Positions 48,040 through 59,100 of a DNA stretch of 64,000 bases are shown piece by piece (positions within the stretch are counted from its first letter, which is position 1; each line of letters opens with the position of its first letter). Both the position numbers and the translations under genes were made by a program. The DNA comes from Cephalopachus bancanus (lineage: Eukaryota > Chordata > Mammalia > Primates > Tarsiidae): assembly GCA_027257055.1 (NCBI GenBank), contig JAPVLO010000115.1:434001-498000 (forward strand), given 5' to 3'. The notes below the pieces were generated by a model that was given only the letters and a program-made list of their open reading frames with translations, made no database searches and was not told where the DNA came from.

Positions 48040-48890
48040 AACAAATCTGGGGAAGTTGTAGCGAGTCCGTCTTCTTGGCTCAGTAATCCTGGAGTGCAAA
48101 GGACAGCGGCTCTGTCTTCATTCCCTAGTATTCTCTTTACCACATTGTAGGTTCATCTTGCCCAGTGGACCAGCGAATGTGGAGTAGTAATCAGACGGCT
48201 GGCCTGGCAGCTACAATACACAGAAGATGTGTGCAGTGAATGTTAGATCTGACTGAATGTTCCCAAATCAATTGGACTGCCCCCAGAGACTTGGCTGGCA
48301 ATGAAGGAAAGTGTGAGGTGCTTTTGACACACGCATTCAGGGCCTGATTTGAGCGAAGATGTCTGTTCAACAGTCCCGAGGGCAATTTTCTCCTGATTGA
48401 TTTGCAACTTTCGATCTTAATGGAAAAAGAAGCCAAGTGTAAAGGGAGATAGTTCTTGTCCCTGAACCAGAAATACTTGTGCTTTCCTTTCTGAACTTGT
48501 TGAGTACCATATCCTATTACCTGCGAAGGGGCTACAGAGGTCAAAGTTTGCTGAAGGCGAGTGCATAGGTGGGGGAGTTGTGGAGAGGCGTTTAACCCAC
48601 ACAGCTCCCAATGTCTTGGGAGAATGTGAAGACTAGAGAGTCTATGAGGGTCAAGAAACTGCCCTTGATGACTGAAAAACTGCAGAAATAAGATTAGATC
48701 TTTAGCCACCACAATCTAGAGCCTGCGGCTGGGGCTCCCATGTTGGACAAGGCTCTTCATTTGAGCCTACCTTGACTACCACACAGGTTGTTGTGGGCTT
48801 ACATGAGTCATTGATGTAAATGCAATTTAAGGAAGTTTGTAGACCATAGAAATATATTTGAGGTTATGATTTTAAGTTAATATGGCAGTT
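48040..48890. other. Repeat-free intergenic block with a long antisense open frame
   Basis: 850 bases with no recognised repeat. The minus strand is open for 174 codons (48191-48712), starting MVAKDLILFLQFF. No domain, signal peptide or splice context is recognised, and I do not call it a gene. Confidence 0.3.
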
Positions 48891-48939
48891 CAAAACTGCT
48901 CTTTACCACAATAGCATAAGTCTCCTACTGCTAGAGGTT

Positions 48940-49140
48940 AGAAAGCAGGATTTGGAGCAAACAGATTCAGGTCCAATTCCAGCGCACTGCTGACTTGACT
49001 ACTTCTCACTTAACCTTTCTGATCCTCAGGGTCCTCATCTGTAAGGCAGAAATAATAACAACTACCTGGAAAGGCTGTTGTGAAGATTAAATCAGACACA
49101 AAGTGAGAGTTTAAGAAACAATAGTAATTATTAAAATTGT
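48940..49140 (+). mobile_element. MIR, sense
   Basis: AACAGATTCAGGTCCAATTCC ... TGAAGATTAAATCAGAC. Confidence 0.75.
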
Positions 49141-49207
49141 TCACACATTTATCGGCCAGCTAATATTTTGGAACAAAATTGGGACTCTAGTCAACTAGGT
49201 CATAATC

Positions 49208-49503
49208 TTTTTTTTTTTTTTTTTTTTTTTCAAGTCACTTTCTCGCCCAGGCTGGAGGGCAGTGGCACGCTCCCGACCACCGCAGCCTCGACCTGCTGGG
49301 CTCCGGCGATCCTTCTGCCTCAGCCTTCCAAGTAGCTGGAACTACAGGCGCGCGCTACCACACCTGGCTAATTTTTTGATTTATTGTAGAGATGAGGTCT
49401 CGCCAAGTTGCCCAGGCGGGTTTCGAACCTGTGGGCTCAGGCAATCCACTCACCTCAGCCTCCCAAAGGCACGGGATTACAGGCTGAGCCACCGAGCCCG
49501 GCT
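49208..49503 (-). mobile_element. Alu, antisense, young subfamily
   Basis: GGTCATAATCTTT on both sides. Confidence 0.94.
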
Positions 49504-50058
49504 GGTCATAATCTTTAGAACCCTCCTGTACAATGCTTTGATTTGTCAGCCGAGGTCCACTTCTCCAGGATCTCTTCCCATTTATAGTCCCTGCCAAAAA
49601 GCTTGGCAGCCGTGTTTGTAATATAGGTCCCTGTCCTTTTGGTCACTATTGATTGGACCACTATTGATAAACAAGATTCCTCTACTGGGAACTGAATCAG
49701 TCAATTGCAGTGAGGCATATAGAGTCCAGAATTAATACCACCATTTTGGTGTGTACAGCTGATGGATAAGCTGAGGAAACTGAAATGGAAATGTGCAGAG
49801 GGAAATACAAGTAAGAGATCATTTAGCTTTGACCTCTGTAAAAATATGGAAACGGTCCCCTTCCTGATGCTTTTTCAGATTCAAGAGGTTTAGCTATGCT
49901 AGTTTCCTGTCCTTGGCGTCTATGCAGCCGGCATCCAACCACTAGTGCCCACCTTTTCTTGTGCGAGCATGATTGCATTTCTTTTCCTTGCAGTCAAAAG
50001 AAACTAGACTAGAATAGAGGCAGTGGTTTGTCCCTTTATGAGGTAAACATGTTTCTTT
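49504..50058. other. Single-copy intergenic stretch
   Basis: Nothing recognised. Confidence 0.4.
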
Positions 50059-50060
50059 CT

Positions 50061-50286
50061 TTTTTTTTTTTTTTTTCATTTGGAGTCTCACTCTGTGCCC
50101 CAGGCTGGAGTGCAGTGGCACGCTCACGGTCAACCCCAGCGTCAACCTGCTGGGCTCCGATGATCCTTCTGCCTCAGCCTTCCACGTAGCTGGGACTACA
50201 GACGTGTGCTACCACGCCCGGCTAATTTTTTATTTTATTTTATTGTAGAGACGAGGTCTCGTCAAGTTGCCTGGGCTGGTCTCGAA
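50061..50286 (-). mobile_element. Alu, antisense, 5'-truncated
   Basis: Ends in the left arm at GGGCTGGTCTCG. ATGTTTCTT occurs on both sides. Confidence 0.88.
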
Positions 50287-50301
50287 AAAAATGTTTCTTA
50301 A

Positions 50302-50590
50302 GGCCAGGTCTGGTGGCTCATACCTGTAATCCCAGCACTTTGGAAGACCAAGGTGGGTGGGTTGCTTGAGTCCAGGAGTTCGAGACCAACCTGGGCAACA
50401 TAGCAAGACTTAGTCTTGCAAAAAGTAAAAATAAAAATTAGCTGGGCATGGCAGCATGTACCTATAGTCCCAGCTGCTTGGGAGATTGAGGCAGAAAGGT
50501 AGCCGAAGGCTGAGACTATGGTGAACCATGATCATGCCACTGCACTCCTGCTTGGGTGACAGAGTGAGACCCTTACCCTCTCCCCCCAAA
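50302..50590 (+). mobile_element. Alu, sense, older type
   Basis: Begins GGCCAGGTCTGGTGGC; 15 bases from the preceding antisense Alu (tail-outside inverted pair). Confidence 0.9.
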
Positions 50591-50714
50591 ATTTCTTCTT
50601 ACATAACTCAGGGAGATTCAGCATCATGTAGTCAAGGTTCATCCATGGTGTAGCATGTGTCAGCATTTTCTTCCTCTTTAAGGCTGATATATAACCACAA
50701 TTTCAAAAAAAAAA

Positions 50715-50938
50715 TTTTTTTTTGAGTCAGAGACTCATTCAACCTGCTGGTCTCAGGCGATCCTTCTGCCTCAGCCTTCCAAGTAGCTGGAACTACAGGT
50801 GTGGGCTACCACCCCTGGCTTAGTTTTTGATTTACTGTAGAAATGAAATCTCACCAAGTTGCCCAGACTGGTCTTGAACCCCTCACCTAGGCAATCCCAA
50901 AGTGCTGGAATTACAGGTTTGAGCTACTGGGACTGGCC
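50715..50938 (-). mobile_element. Alu, antisense, with deletions
   Basis: GAGTCAGAGACTC jumps to ATTCAACCTGC; ends GGGACTGGCC. Confidence 0.82.
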
Positions 50939-51350
50939 AATTTTTTTTTTTTTAAGGACTTGGTGGCAGGCAAAAATCAGTCAGCTCATCATTCCATTTC
51001 AGTGGCTTACAATAGATACTTACAAAGTTGGTCAAAGGAATTAAGCTCTGATACGTGCAAAAACACTGGTGAGCCTGGTAAACATTTCACTAGGTAAAAG
51101 AAGACAGATGTAAAATATCTGCTACAGTATAATTGAACTTTGACTCAACACGTTTGTTATGCTTTTCTCTCATTCACCTGTCTTGTGTCATCCATGACCC
51201 TTCTGATGGGTAAGAAAAGTTATCATACCTTTCTGCTCCTTCACAGACCACAAAACCTTGCCGATTTTCCTCTGAAGTAGGTCCTGTGTCTCTCATTTCA
51301 GGGGGCCTTATGCTTGAAAGAAAGGAATAAAGACACAGAAAACAGAAGAA
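50939..51350. other. Intergenic DNA, unrecognised
   Basis: T-run at about 50941-50953; otherwise nothing. Confidence 0.35.
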
Positions 51351-51353
51351 ACC

Positions 51354-51635
51354 GGTCTTCCTAAGTTCCAAGGATAAAGCAGTTTCCACTGGTCAATGTC
51401 AGTGCATACACCAAAACCTTTTCTCTCCTTCCAATGCGATTTCTGTACGTCTTTGGGATTCCCCACAGTCTATCTAGGTACATACAACAGATGTGGCAAC
51501 AGCTTTGGTGGCTCAGTCTCTCCAAGCCAAGGGTCGGGGGGACCTAACTCACTGACTAAATAAAGTGAGGGGGACTAAAAAAAAAAAACAAAAAACCCAC
51601 CACCACCACCAACCAAAAACTCTGGTCTTCTTAGA
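51354..51635 (+). pseudogene. Candidate short retrocopy with poly(A) tail and target-site duplication
   Basis: AATAAA is at 51559-51564, followed 11 bases later by an A-run (51577-51588) and a degraded A/C tail. GGTCTTCCTAAG (51354-51365) and GGTCTTCTTAGA (51624-51635) could be a diverged target-site duplication. The roughly 210-base body is not an Alu, and I cannot name its source. Possibly the 3' end of a reverse-transcribed mRNA. Confidence 0.4.
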
Positions 51636-51748
51636 AGTGAGTTTATAGAAATGAGTTTATAAACAAGTCTTCACTTTAGTAAACTGGTAAACAAAAATTG
51701 ACCAGACCACTAAGCAGAGTGTCAAACATAAACTAGTTGAGAAACTTT

Positions 51749-51962
51749 TTTTTTTTGAGTTGTTTCTCAGGCTGGACTGCAGTGGCACAATCAGGGCTCA
51801 CTGCAGTTTCGAATGGCTGGGACTACAGGCGTGTGCCCAGCTAAATTTTTGTAGAGATGAGGACTTGCTATGTTGCATAGGCTGGTCTCGATTCCAAGGG
51901 ATCCTCTCGCCTCAGCCTCCCAAAGTGCTGGTATTATAGGCATGTGCCACCGTGCCTGGCAA
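51749..51962 (-). mobile_element. Old Alu, antisense, with deletions
   Basis: GAGTTGTTTCTCAGGCTGG ... GGCATGTGCCACCGTGCC. Confidence 0.82.
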
Positions 51963-51967
51963 GAAAC

Positions 51968-52265
51968 CTTTTTTTTTTTTTTTTTGAGTTGGAGTCTCAC
52001 TCTGTCGCCCAGACTGGAGTGCAGTGGCCGCTCCCGGCCACCGCAGCCTTGACCTGCTGGGTTCCAGCGATCCTTCTGGCTCAGCCTTCCAAGGAGCTGC
52101 TGGAACTACAGGTACGTGCTACCATGCCCGGCTGATTTTTTGATTTATTGTAGAGATGAGGTCTCGCCAAGTTGCCCAGGTGGGTCTCGAACCAGTGGGA
52201 TCAGGCAATTCACTCACCTCAGCCTCCCAAAGGCGCAGGATTACAGGCTGAGCCACGGAGCCAGC
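51968..52265 (-). mobile_element. Alu, full-length, antisense, young subfamily
   Basis: AAGAAACCTTTT precedes it; ends GAGCCACGGAGCCAGC. Confidence 0.92.
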
Positions 52266-52475
52266 TAAGAGATCGTTTTTATTTCATGTTTTCCTGGACT
52301 ATTTGTCATTATAATGAAAGTCTTAAAATGTTAACTTTGCTTTCGAACACCTGGAAAATCTCAGAAAGCTGTATTACATGATCATGTAATTTCTAAAAGG
52401 ATGCTTAGGACCTAGGGATGGATGGGAAAGGAAGATTTATGCTGAGATGATTCCAAATTAAGAAAACACACCAAC
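52266..52475. other. Intergenic DNA, unrecognised
   Basis: Nothing recognised. Confidence 0.35.
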
Positions 52476-52586
52476 CAGGGACAACAGGGTTAAGGCTATG
52501 CTTCTAAATCTCAATTTCTGCATTTGTAAAATGGGGGTAATAATGTACATGCTTCATATGGTTGATCTAAGTATTAAATAAGATTG

Positions 52587-52884
52587 CCAGGCATGGTGGC
52601 TCACATCTGTAATCCCAGCACTTTGGGAGGTGGAGTCGAGAGTCGAGAGTCCAGGGGTTTGAGACCAGCCTGGGCAACTTGGTGAGACCTCATCTCTAAA
52701 ATAAATTTAAAAATTAGCCAGATGTGGTGACGTGTGCCTGTGGTTCCAGCAACTTGGAAAGCTGAGGCATAAGGATCACCTGAGCCCAGCAAGTCGAGGT
52801 TGCGGTGGCCATGAATATGCCACTACATTCCAGCAAGTGTGACAGAGTAAGACTCCGACTCAAATAAATAAATAGATAGATAAA
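52587..52884 (+). mobile_element. Alu, sense, AAAT/AGAT tail
   Basis: Begins GCCAGGCATGGTGGCTC; tail AAATAAATAAATAGATAGAT. Confidence 0.9.
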
Positions 52885-52947
52885 ATACTGCATGTAAAAT
52901 TCTTTGCCTAGTGCCCAGCACATAGGATGTAGTCTGTAAAAAAAAAT

Positions 52948-53233
52948 TTTTTTTAGTTGGAGTCTTACTCTGTCACGCAGGCTGGAGTGCAGTGGCATGC
53001 TCATGGCCATCATAGCCTCAGCCTGCTGGGTTCAGGCTATCCTTCCACCTCAGCCTTCCAAGTAGCTGGAACTATAAGCGTGTGCCATCATGACCACCTA
53101 ATTTTTAAATTTTACTGTAGAGACGAGTTTTCGCCACGTTGCCAAGGCTGGTCTTGAACCCCTGGGCTCAGGCAATCCTCTCGCCTCAGCCTCCAAAGTG
53201 CTGGGATTACAGGAGTGAGTCACTGCACCCAGT
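52948..53233 (-). mobile_element. Alu, antisense
   Basis: AGTCTGTAAA on both sides. Confidence 0.92.
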
Positions 53234-53308
53234 CTGTAAATGTTTGATTAGCTACTATGACCATGAAAAGGTGACAAGGCTTGCTGTTGAAGCAATATAT
53301 ATATATAT

Positions 53309-53594
53309 ATTTTTTGAGTTGGAGTCTCACTCAGTCACCCAGACTGGAGTGCAGTGGCCACTCCCGGCCACCGCAGCCTCGACCTGCTGGGTTCCGGCGA
53401 TCCTTCCACCTCAGGCTTCCAAGTAGCTGGAACTACAGGCACGCGCTACCACGCCCGGCTAATTTTTTGATTTATTGTAGAGATGAGGTCTCACCAAGTT
53501 GCCCAGGCGGGTCTCGAACCCGCGGGTTCAGGCAATCCACTCACCTCAGCCTCCCCAAGTGCTGGGATTACAGGCTGAGCCACCGAGCCCGGCT
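53309..53594 (-). mobile_element. Alu, antisense, young subfamily, after a TA repeat
   Basis: (TA)n at 53296-53310, then GAGTTGGAGTCTC; ends GAGCCCGGCT. Confidence 0.93.
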
Positions 53595-53797
53595 GAGGCT
53601 AAATATTAAAGTAAATGCTCTGAAATTAAAAACAAATGCTCTGGCATTGACTTGACCAGAGCATTTTGTTAAGGATAAGATCTGAGTCTTGGCCACTATG
53701 GTTTTCTTAAAGCTTAGTGCCATTGTCAATTACCGATAATTAATTTTTTAAATAAATGTTGAGCTCTTGGTATGGTCATCACAGTACTCAAAAGCAG
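53595..53797. other. Intergenic DNA, unrecognised
   Basis: Nothing recognised. Confidence 0.3.
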
Positions 53798-53811
53798 TTT
53801 GAAAGCTTTAG

Positions 53812-54590
53812 AAAGCCGGGTGTCAAGCCGGGCTCGGTGGCTCAGCCTGTAATCCCATGCCTTTGGGAGGCTGAGGTGAGTGGATTGCCTGAGCCCGTGG
53901 GTTCGAGACCTGCCTGGGCAGCGAGATCTCATCTCTACAATAAATCAAAAAATCAGCCGGGCATGGTAGCACATGCCTGTAATTCCGGCTACTTGGAAGG
54001 CTGAGGTGGAAGGATCGCCGGAGCCCAGCAGGTCGAGGCTGCGGTGGCCAGGAGCGGCCACTGCACTCCAGTCTGGGCGACAGAGTGAGACTCCAACTCA
54101 AAAAAAAAAAAGAAAGCCGGGTGCCATGGCTCATGCCTGTAATCCCAGCACTGTAATCCCAAGGGAGGTGGAGGCAAGAGGATTGCCTAAGCCCAGGGGT
54201 TCAAGACCAGCCTGGGCAACTTGGCGAGACCTCATCTCTACAATAAATCAAAAATTAGCCGGGCATGGTAGCACATGCCTGTAGTTCCAGCTACTTGGAA
54301 GGCTGAGGTGGAAGCATTGCGAGCGTCCAGCAGGCGAGGCTGCGGTGGCCGGGAGCGGCCACTGCACTCTAGTCTGGGCGTCAGAGTAAGACTCCGACTC
54401 AAAAAAAAAAAAAAATAGCCGGTGTAGTGGCACGTGCCTATGTTTCTAGCTACCTGGAAGACTAAGGTGGAGGAATCTCCTGAGCCCAGCCAGTCGAGGC
54501 TGCGGTGGCTGTGAGTATGCCACTGCACTCCAGCCTGGGCAACAGACAGTAAGACTCCGACCCGTCCCCCTTAAAAAAAAAAAAAAAAAA
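53812..54590 (+). mobile_element. Trimeric Alu (left-right-right), sense, with another Alu inserted in its head
   Basis: The outer element begins GCCGGGTGTCA and resumes at 54114. It has one left arm and two right arms (to 54413 and 54414-54590), each with its own A-run. The outer flank GAAAGCTTTAGAAAG is at about 53798 and 54598. Confidence 0.8.
53828..54110 (+). mobile_element. Alu, young subfamily, sense, inserted into the 5' end of another Alu
   Basis: AGAAAGCCGGGTG(T/C)CA is duplicated on both sides, and the duplicated bases include the first bases of the host Alu. Confidence 0.9.
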
Positions 54591-54710
54591 GGAAAGAAAG
54601 AAAGCTTTAGAAAGTAAAATGGTGATTTTGGGGAAGGACAGAGTAGAGAGCTTCATGGATATCAGAAATTCAACATGGCCACAGAAAGAAACACCTATGA
54701 ATTCTACATT

Positions 54711-55000
54711 TTTTTTTTTTAGTTGAGATATCACTTTGTTGCCCAGGCTGGAGTGCAGTAGCACAGTCACGGCTCACCGCAGCCTCAACCTACTGGGCTC
54801 AGGTGATCGTTCTACCTGAGCCTTCCGAGTAGCTGGGACTTCAGGCACAAGTCATAACATCTGGCTAATTTTTTTTCTTTGTAGAGATGAGGTCTCAATA
54901 TTTTGCCTAGGCTGGTCTTGAACTTCTGGGCTTAAGCAATCCTCCTGCCTCGGCCTCCCAAAATGCTGGGATTATAGAGGTCATCTACCATGCCCAGTCT
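54711..55000 (-). mobile_element. Alu, antisense, older type
   Basis: GAATTCTA precedes and follows it; ends CATGCCCAGTC. Confidence 0.92.
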
Positions 55001-55061
55001 GAATTCTAAAATTTTTTAAAGTTTAAGGTTAGGGACTTGTTCAAGAAGTCCCGAAGAATTA

Positions 55062-55520
55062 TGGGTTGAAATTGCATCCCCCTAAAAATTTTTATGCAGA
55101 AGTGCTAACCTCCAGTACCCCAGAATGTTACTTTATTTGGAAACAGAGTCATAGATAAAATTAGTTAAGATAAGGTCATACTGGAGTAGGGTGGACTTCT
55201 AATTTAATAAGACTGGTGTCCTTATAAAAAAGAGGAAATGGGATACACACACGCACACAGGGAGAATGTTACATGAAGATGAAAGCAGAGGTTAAGGTGG
55301 TGCTTCTATAAGCCAAAGATTGCCAGCAAACCACCAGAAGCTAGTAGAAAGGCATGGGACAGATTGTCTCATAGTCTTCAGAAAGACATCAGAAGGAACC
55401 AACCTCGCTGACATCTTGACTTTGGACTTCTAACCTACAGAACTGTGAAACAATACATTTATGTTTTTTAGTCACCCAATTTGTTGTATTGTGTCATGGC
55501 AGCCTTAGCAAACTCATACA
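55062..55520 (+). mobile_element. MLT1-type LTR (ERVL-MaLR)
   Basis: Colinear with the MLT1 LTR pattern I know: CCAGTACCCCAGAATG, TTTATTTGGAAACAGAGTC, TAAGGTCATACTGGAGTAGG, ACTGGTGTCCTTATAAAA, CCAGCAAACCACCAGAAGC, CTTGACTTTGGACTTCTAAC, GGCAGCCTTAGCAAAC. Confidence 0.9.
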
Positions 55521-55739
55521 TGAATAAAACAAATAAAAAAGTGCTGCCCTTCTAGTGATAATTCATGCCAAAGCCCAGTATTTACATCTATGTGTAGTTA
55601 TCTTGAACCATGTCTATTATAACAGTTTCCAAGAGCAGGTAGAGACGAGGTAGAGACCAGCGGGGTAGCAGCCTATAAAGTAAAGTTGATCTAGGAACTG
55701 TGGAAAGCCTTTGATCCAATGAGCAGAGTAGGTTTTCTT

Positions 55740-55858
55740 TGTTTTTTGTTTTTGAAAAAGCAGGATTTATTGAGCAGGCAGAAAAGCTCCCATAGTAGGA
55801 GGGGACCCGAAGGGATTGTCCGTGCAGAGTAGTTTTAAGTCCAATCAACTACAACCAT
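55740..55858 (-). other. Possible short LTR or retrocopy end, antisense
   Basis: On the minus strand a TGGGAGCTTTTCTG...GCTCAATAAATCCTGC stretch is followed by an A-rich tail. This looks like an LTR R region or retrocopy 3' end. Too short to assign. Confidence 0.3.
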
Positions 55859-55987
55859 GTTTTGTTGTTGTTGTTTTTAATGTCTGAAGAGCTTTAAAAA
55901 GTTTTGGAATAATTTAGCTATTTCATCTTAGTGTTACTTTAATAAGTGATAATAATGGCTATATATTGGTTATTAAGAGTCAAGGAA

Positions 55988-56282
55988 GTCGGGCTTGGTG
56001 GCTCAGCCTGTAATCCCGCGCCTTTGGGAGGCTGTGGTGAGTGGATTGCCTGAGCCCGCGGGTTCGAGACCCGCCTGGGCAGCGAGACCGCATCTCTACA
56101 ATAAATCAAAAAATCAGCCGGGCATGGTAGCGCATGCCTGTAATTCCAGCTACTTGGAAGGCTGAGGCGGAAGGATCGCCGGAGCCCAGCAGGTCGAGGC
56201 TGCGGTGGCCGGGAGCAGCCACTGCACACCAGTCTGGGCGACAGAGTGAGACTCCAACTCAAAAAAAAAAAAACAAAAAAAA
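55988..56282 (+). mobile_element. Alu, full-length, sense, young subfamily
   Basis: AAGAGTCAAGGA on both sides; perfect box-B hairpin. Confidence 0.95.
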
Positions 56283-56309
56283 AGAGTCAAGGACTTTGCC
56301 AAACACTTC

Positions 56310-56490
56310 ACACACCTCTCTTTAATCAACCCTAGGAGATAAGAACTGCTATTACTTAAATTTCACAGATGAAGAAACTGAGACTCAGAATAGCTTGTAT
56401 ATAAGTGCACAGCTTGTTCATAATGGGGCTGACCTCAGACCCTTGTCTGCCTGAGCTCAGAGTCCATGTTCTGTTACCGTGCTCTCCTGC
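56310..56490 (-). mobile_element. MIR, antisense
   Basis: CACAGATGAAGAAACTGAGAC and GCACAGCTTGTTCATAATGG. Confidence 0.75.
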
Positions 56491-56599
56491 CTCCTGAGAG
56501 GTCCTAAAACTCATGGAATATTAGAGTCTTCCTCTTGTCTGACTTAGTCTCATTGTAATTGACATAAAAGCTCTTGTTCATTCTGCCTGCATTTTCCAG

Positions 56600-56675
56600 C
56601 TTAAGACAAAAGAAAAGTGATTGGCACATAGTAAGTGCTCAGTGTTAGCTGTTATTACTATTAATATTGCATTGT
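56600..56675 (+). mobile_element. MIR 3' fragment, sense
   Basis: GATTGGCACATAGTAAGTGC. Confidence 0.6.
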
Positions 56676-57140
56676 ACGTGTTCTTCTCTGGCAAGGGAGG
56701 TGAATCCCCAGTCTGCTGCTAACGGTAGGTACTTAGCAGTGTTCTTGAATGAAAAAGACAAGTAGGGTAGCAGCCTGGAAAGTAAAGATCTAGGAAAAAA
56801 TGAGAAGTGAGGGTGGAGTGGTTGGGGCTAGGGGAGGGGGAGGGGGAGAGGGACAGAAAGCAATTGGCAGAAGGCCAGACTCCACTTTGCCTTTGGTGTG
56901 GCTGCCCCTGGGAGTTGGGAGGTGTGGAATGGATAGTCCCTCTATTCCTGATTGGTCAGGTCACCTTGCTTTATTCTTTATTTCCTCCCTTTTGGGTGTT
57001 GGGGAGGCTGCAACTTGTGGTTACATAAAGCTTCCTGGAATTCTTCCAGGAAGTGGGGGAGCATGTGAGGACCTGGCAAACAAATTCAAGGGGTGAAGAA
57101 GTGTGTGATAGTGGTTATGTCCTGGCCATCAGCACCATGG
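56676..57140. other. Single-copy intergenic stretch
   Basis: A G-rich stretch at 56830-56852 (GGGGAGGGGGAGGGGGAGAGGG) could form a G-quadruplex. Confidence 0.5.
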
Positions 57141-57144
57141 TAAG

Positions 57145-57378
57145 GCTGGAGGACAGTAGAATCAGGCAGATTTAGGTGTAAATTTCAGCTCTCTCGGTTT
57201 AGCAAATGTGTGATCTTGGGCAGGTAACTTACCTACCTGAGTCTTATTTCCTCTTCTGTAATAAGAATGATAAATGGCACCTGCTATACAGGCATTTTGT
57301 GAGAGCTTTGTGAGATAATGCATTTAAATGCTTAGCAGAGTGCCTAATAAATAATAGCTGTTATTATTGTTATTATTT
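57145..57378 (+). mobile_element. MIR, sense
   Basis: TGATCTTGGGCAGGTAACTTACC ... GAGTGCCTAATAAATAATAGC. Confidence 0.82.
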
Positions 57379-58060
57379 TAAGTGTTATTAGCATTTGATG
57401 TCCTTTCTGCCTGAACACGTGGATTCCCCAGCCCCCTCCTCTCTCTCCTGCTCCCCAGTCCTGAAAATCTGGGTCAAATGCCCCTTGATACCTTCACTTA
57501 CCAGTAGGGCCAGGCTTTCTGGGGCCACTGGGCAGCCCCATGACAGTGAAAAGCAGCTCTCTATGATTCTGGGATGATCCTTTTGTTCCACAGGCCAGGA
57601 AGGGCTGATAAAAGCCTTATCTGAGTCACATTCCATTATGGGATTAAATCAGACTTGTTCTGGGGCCTCTTGGCTGCTACCTCAGGCTGGATGCTGGCAG
57701 CTCCTGGTTATTGCCTTTGGCCCAATCTGAGGTCATCACACTTCTCTGGGCCCAAGGGACCTTCAGAGGCAGGGGCTGAGGAGGGGCTCTGGCAGTCATT
57801 GGGGATTAGTTTCAATTAGCAAGCCCTGACTAAGTGTGGAGGAGGCCCACAGCCAGGCACATGTTAGGCACCAGTGGGGAGGAAATAGGATGGCCCAGAC
57901 ACCCAGCCACCTCCTATCTGAGGCACCAAATGACAGACTCCATGAGGGCAGTCCACAGGATGTGGGAGCTCAGCAGAGTTCGTGGGCAAAGGAATAATTG
58001 TGGGATTAGTTGCAGGGTAGTTGCTAAATTTCTCCAAGTCTCAGTTTCTTTATTTCTTTC
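57379..58060. other. Single-copy intergenic stretch
   Basis: Nothing recognised; repeat-free for 680 bases. Confidence 0.4.
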
Positions 58061-58061
58061 T

Positions 58062-58358
58062 TTCTTTTTTTTTTTTTGAGTTGGAGTCTCATTCTGTCAC
58101 CCAGGCTGGAATGCAATGGCACACTCATGGCTACCGCAGCCTCGACCTGCTGGGCTCAGGTGATCCTTCTGCATCAGCCTTCCAAGTAGCTGGAACTACA
58201 GGCACACACCACCATGCCCGGCTACTTTTTTTGATTTATTGTAGAGACGAAGTCTCGCCAAGTTGACCAGACTGATCTCAAACCCTTGGGCTCAGGCAAT
58301 CCTCTCACCTTGGCACCCCCAAGTGCTGGGATTATAGGTGTGAGCCACTGCGCCCAAC
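58062..58358 (-). mobile_element. Alu, full-length, antisense
   Basis: T-run after (TTTC)n; ends CACTGCGCCCAAC. Confidence 0.92.
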
Positions 58359-58437
58359 ATAGAGATCAGGTACCCTTATTGAAGTTATGTTCCCCCTCTC
58401 CCCCACGCAGTGTCCTGCTACTGCCAATCCCTTCCTC

Positions 58438-58701
58438 TTTTTTTTTTTTTTGTCAGAGTCGCACTGTGTTGCCCAGGTTGGAGTATTGTGGCACGCTCAT
58501 GGCCACCCCAGCATCTACCGCTCGGCTCCAGCAATCCTTCTGCCTCAGCCTTCCAAGTAACCAGAACTACAGGTGCACTACCACACCCAGCTAATTTTTT
58601 ATTGTAGAGACGAGGGCTTGCCAAGTTGCCTGGGCTGGTCTCAAACCCACAGGCAAAGGCAGTCCACTCACCTCGGCCTCCCAAAGTGCTGAGCCTGGCT
58701 G
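58438..58701 (-). mobile_element. Alu, antisense, inside L1
   Basis: CAATCCCTT on both sides; ends GTGCTGAGCCTGGC. Confidence 0.88.
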
Positions 58702-58812
58702 TCAATCCCTTTCTTATTGTATTATGGTAAATGTTTAGGGTCCGCCTATGAGTAAGAGCATGTGCTACTCAGTTCTTTGATTCTGTGATAGATTGCTGAG
58801 TAGGATAGATTC

Positions 58813-59100
58813 TTTTTTTTTTTTTTTGAGTTGGAGTCTCACTCGTTCGCCCAGACTGGAGTGCAGTGGCCACTTCCGGCCACCGCAGCCTTGACCTGCT
58901 GGGCTCCGGCGATCCTTCCACCTCAGCCTTCCAAGTAGCTGGAATTATAGGCATACGCTACCATGCCCAGCTGATTTTTTGATTTATTGTAGAGATGAGG
59001 TCTCGCTGCCCAGGCGGGTCTCGAACCCGCGGGCTCAGGCAATCCACTCACCTCAGCCTCCCAAAGGGGCGGGATTACAGGCTGAGCCACCGAGCCCGGC
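58813..59100 (-). mobile_element. Alu, antisense, young subfamily, inside L1
   Basis: TAGGATAGATTCT is repeated exactly on both sides. Confidence 0.95.

Larger units (their letters stand above)
52480..53265 (+). mobile_element. MIR, sense, split by two Alus
   Basis: Pieces: 52480-52586 (TTTGTAAAATGGGGGTAATAATG), 52885-52945 (GCCTAGTGCCCAGCACATAG) and 53234-53265 (AAATGTTTGATTAGC). Confidence 0.8.
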
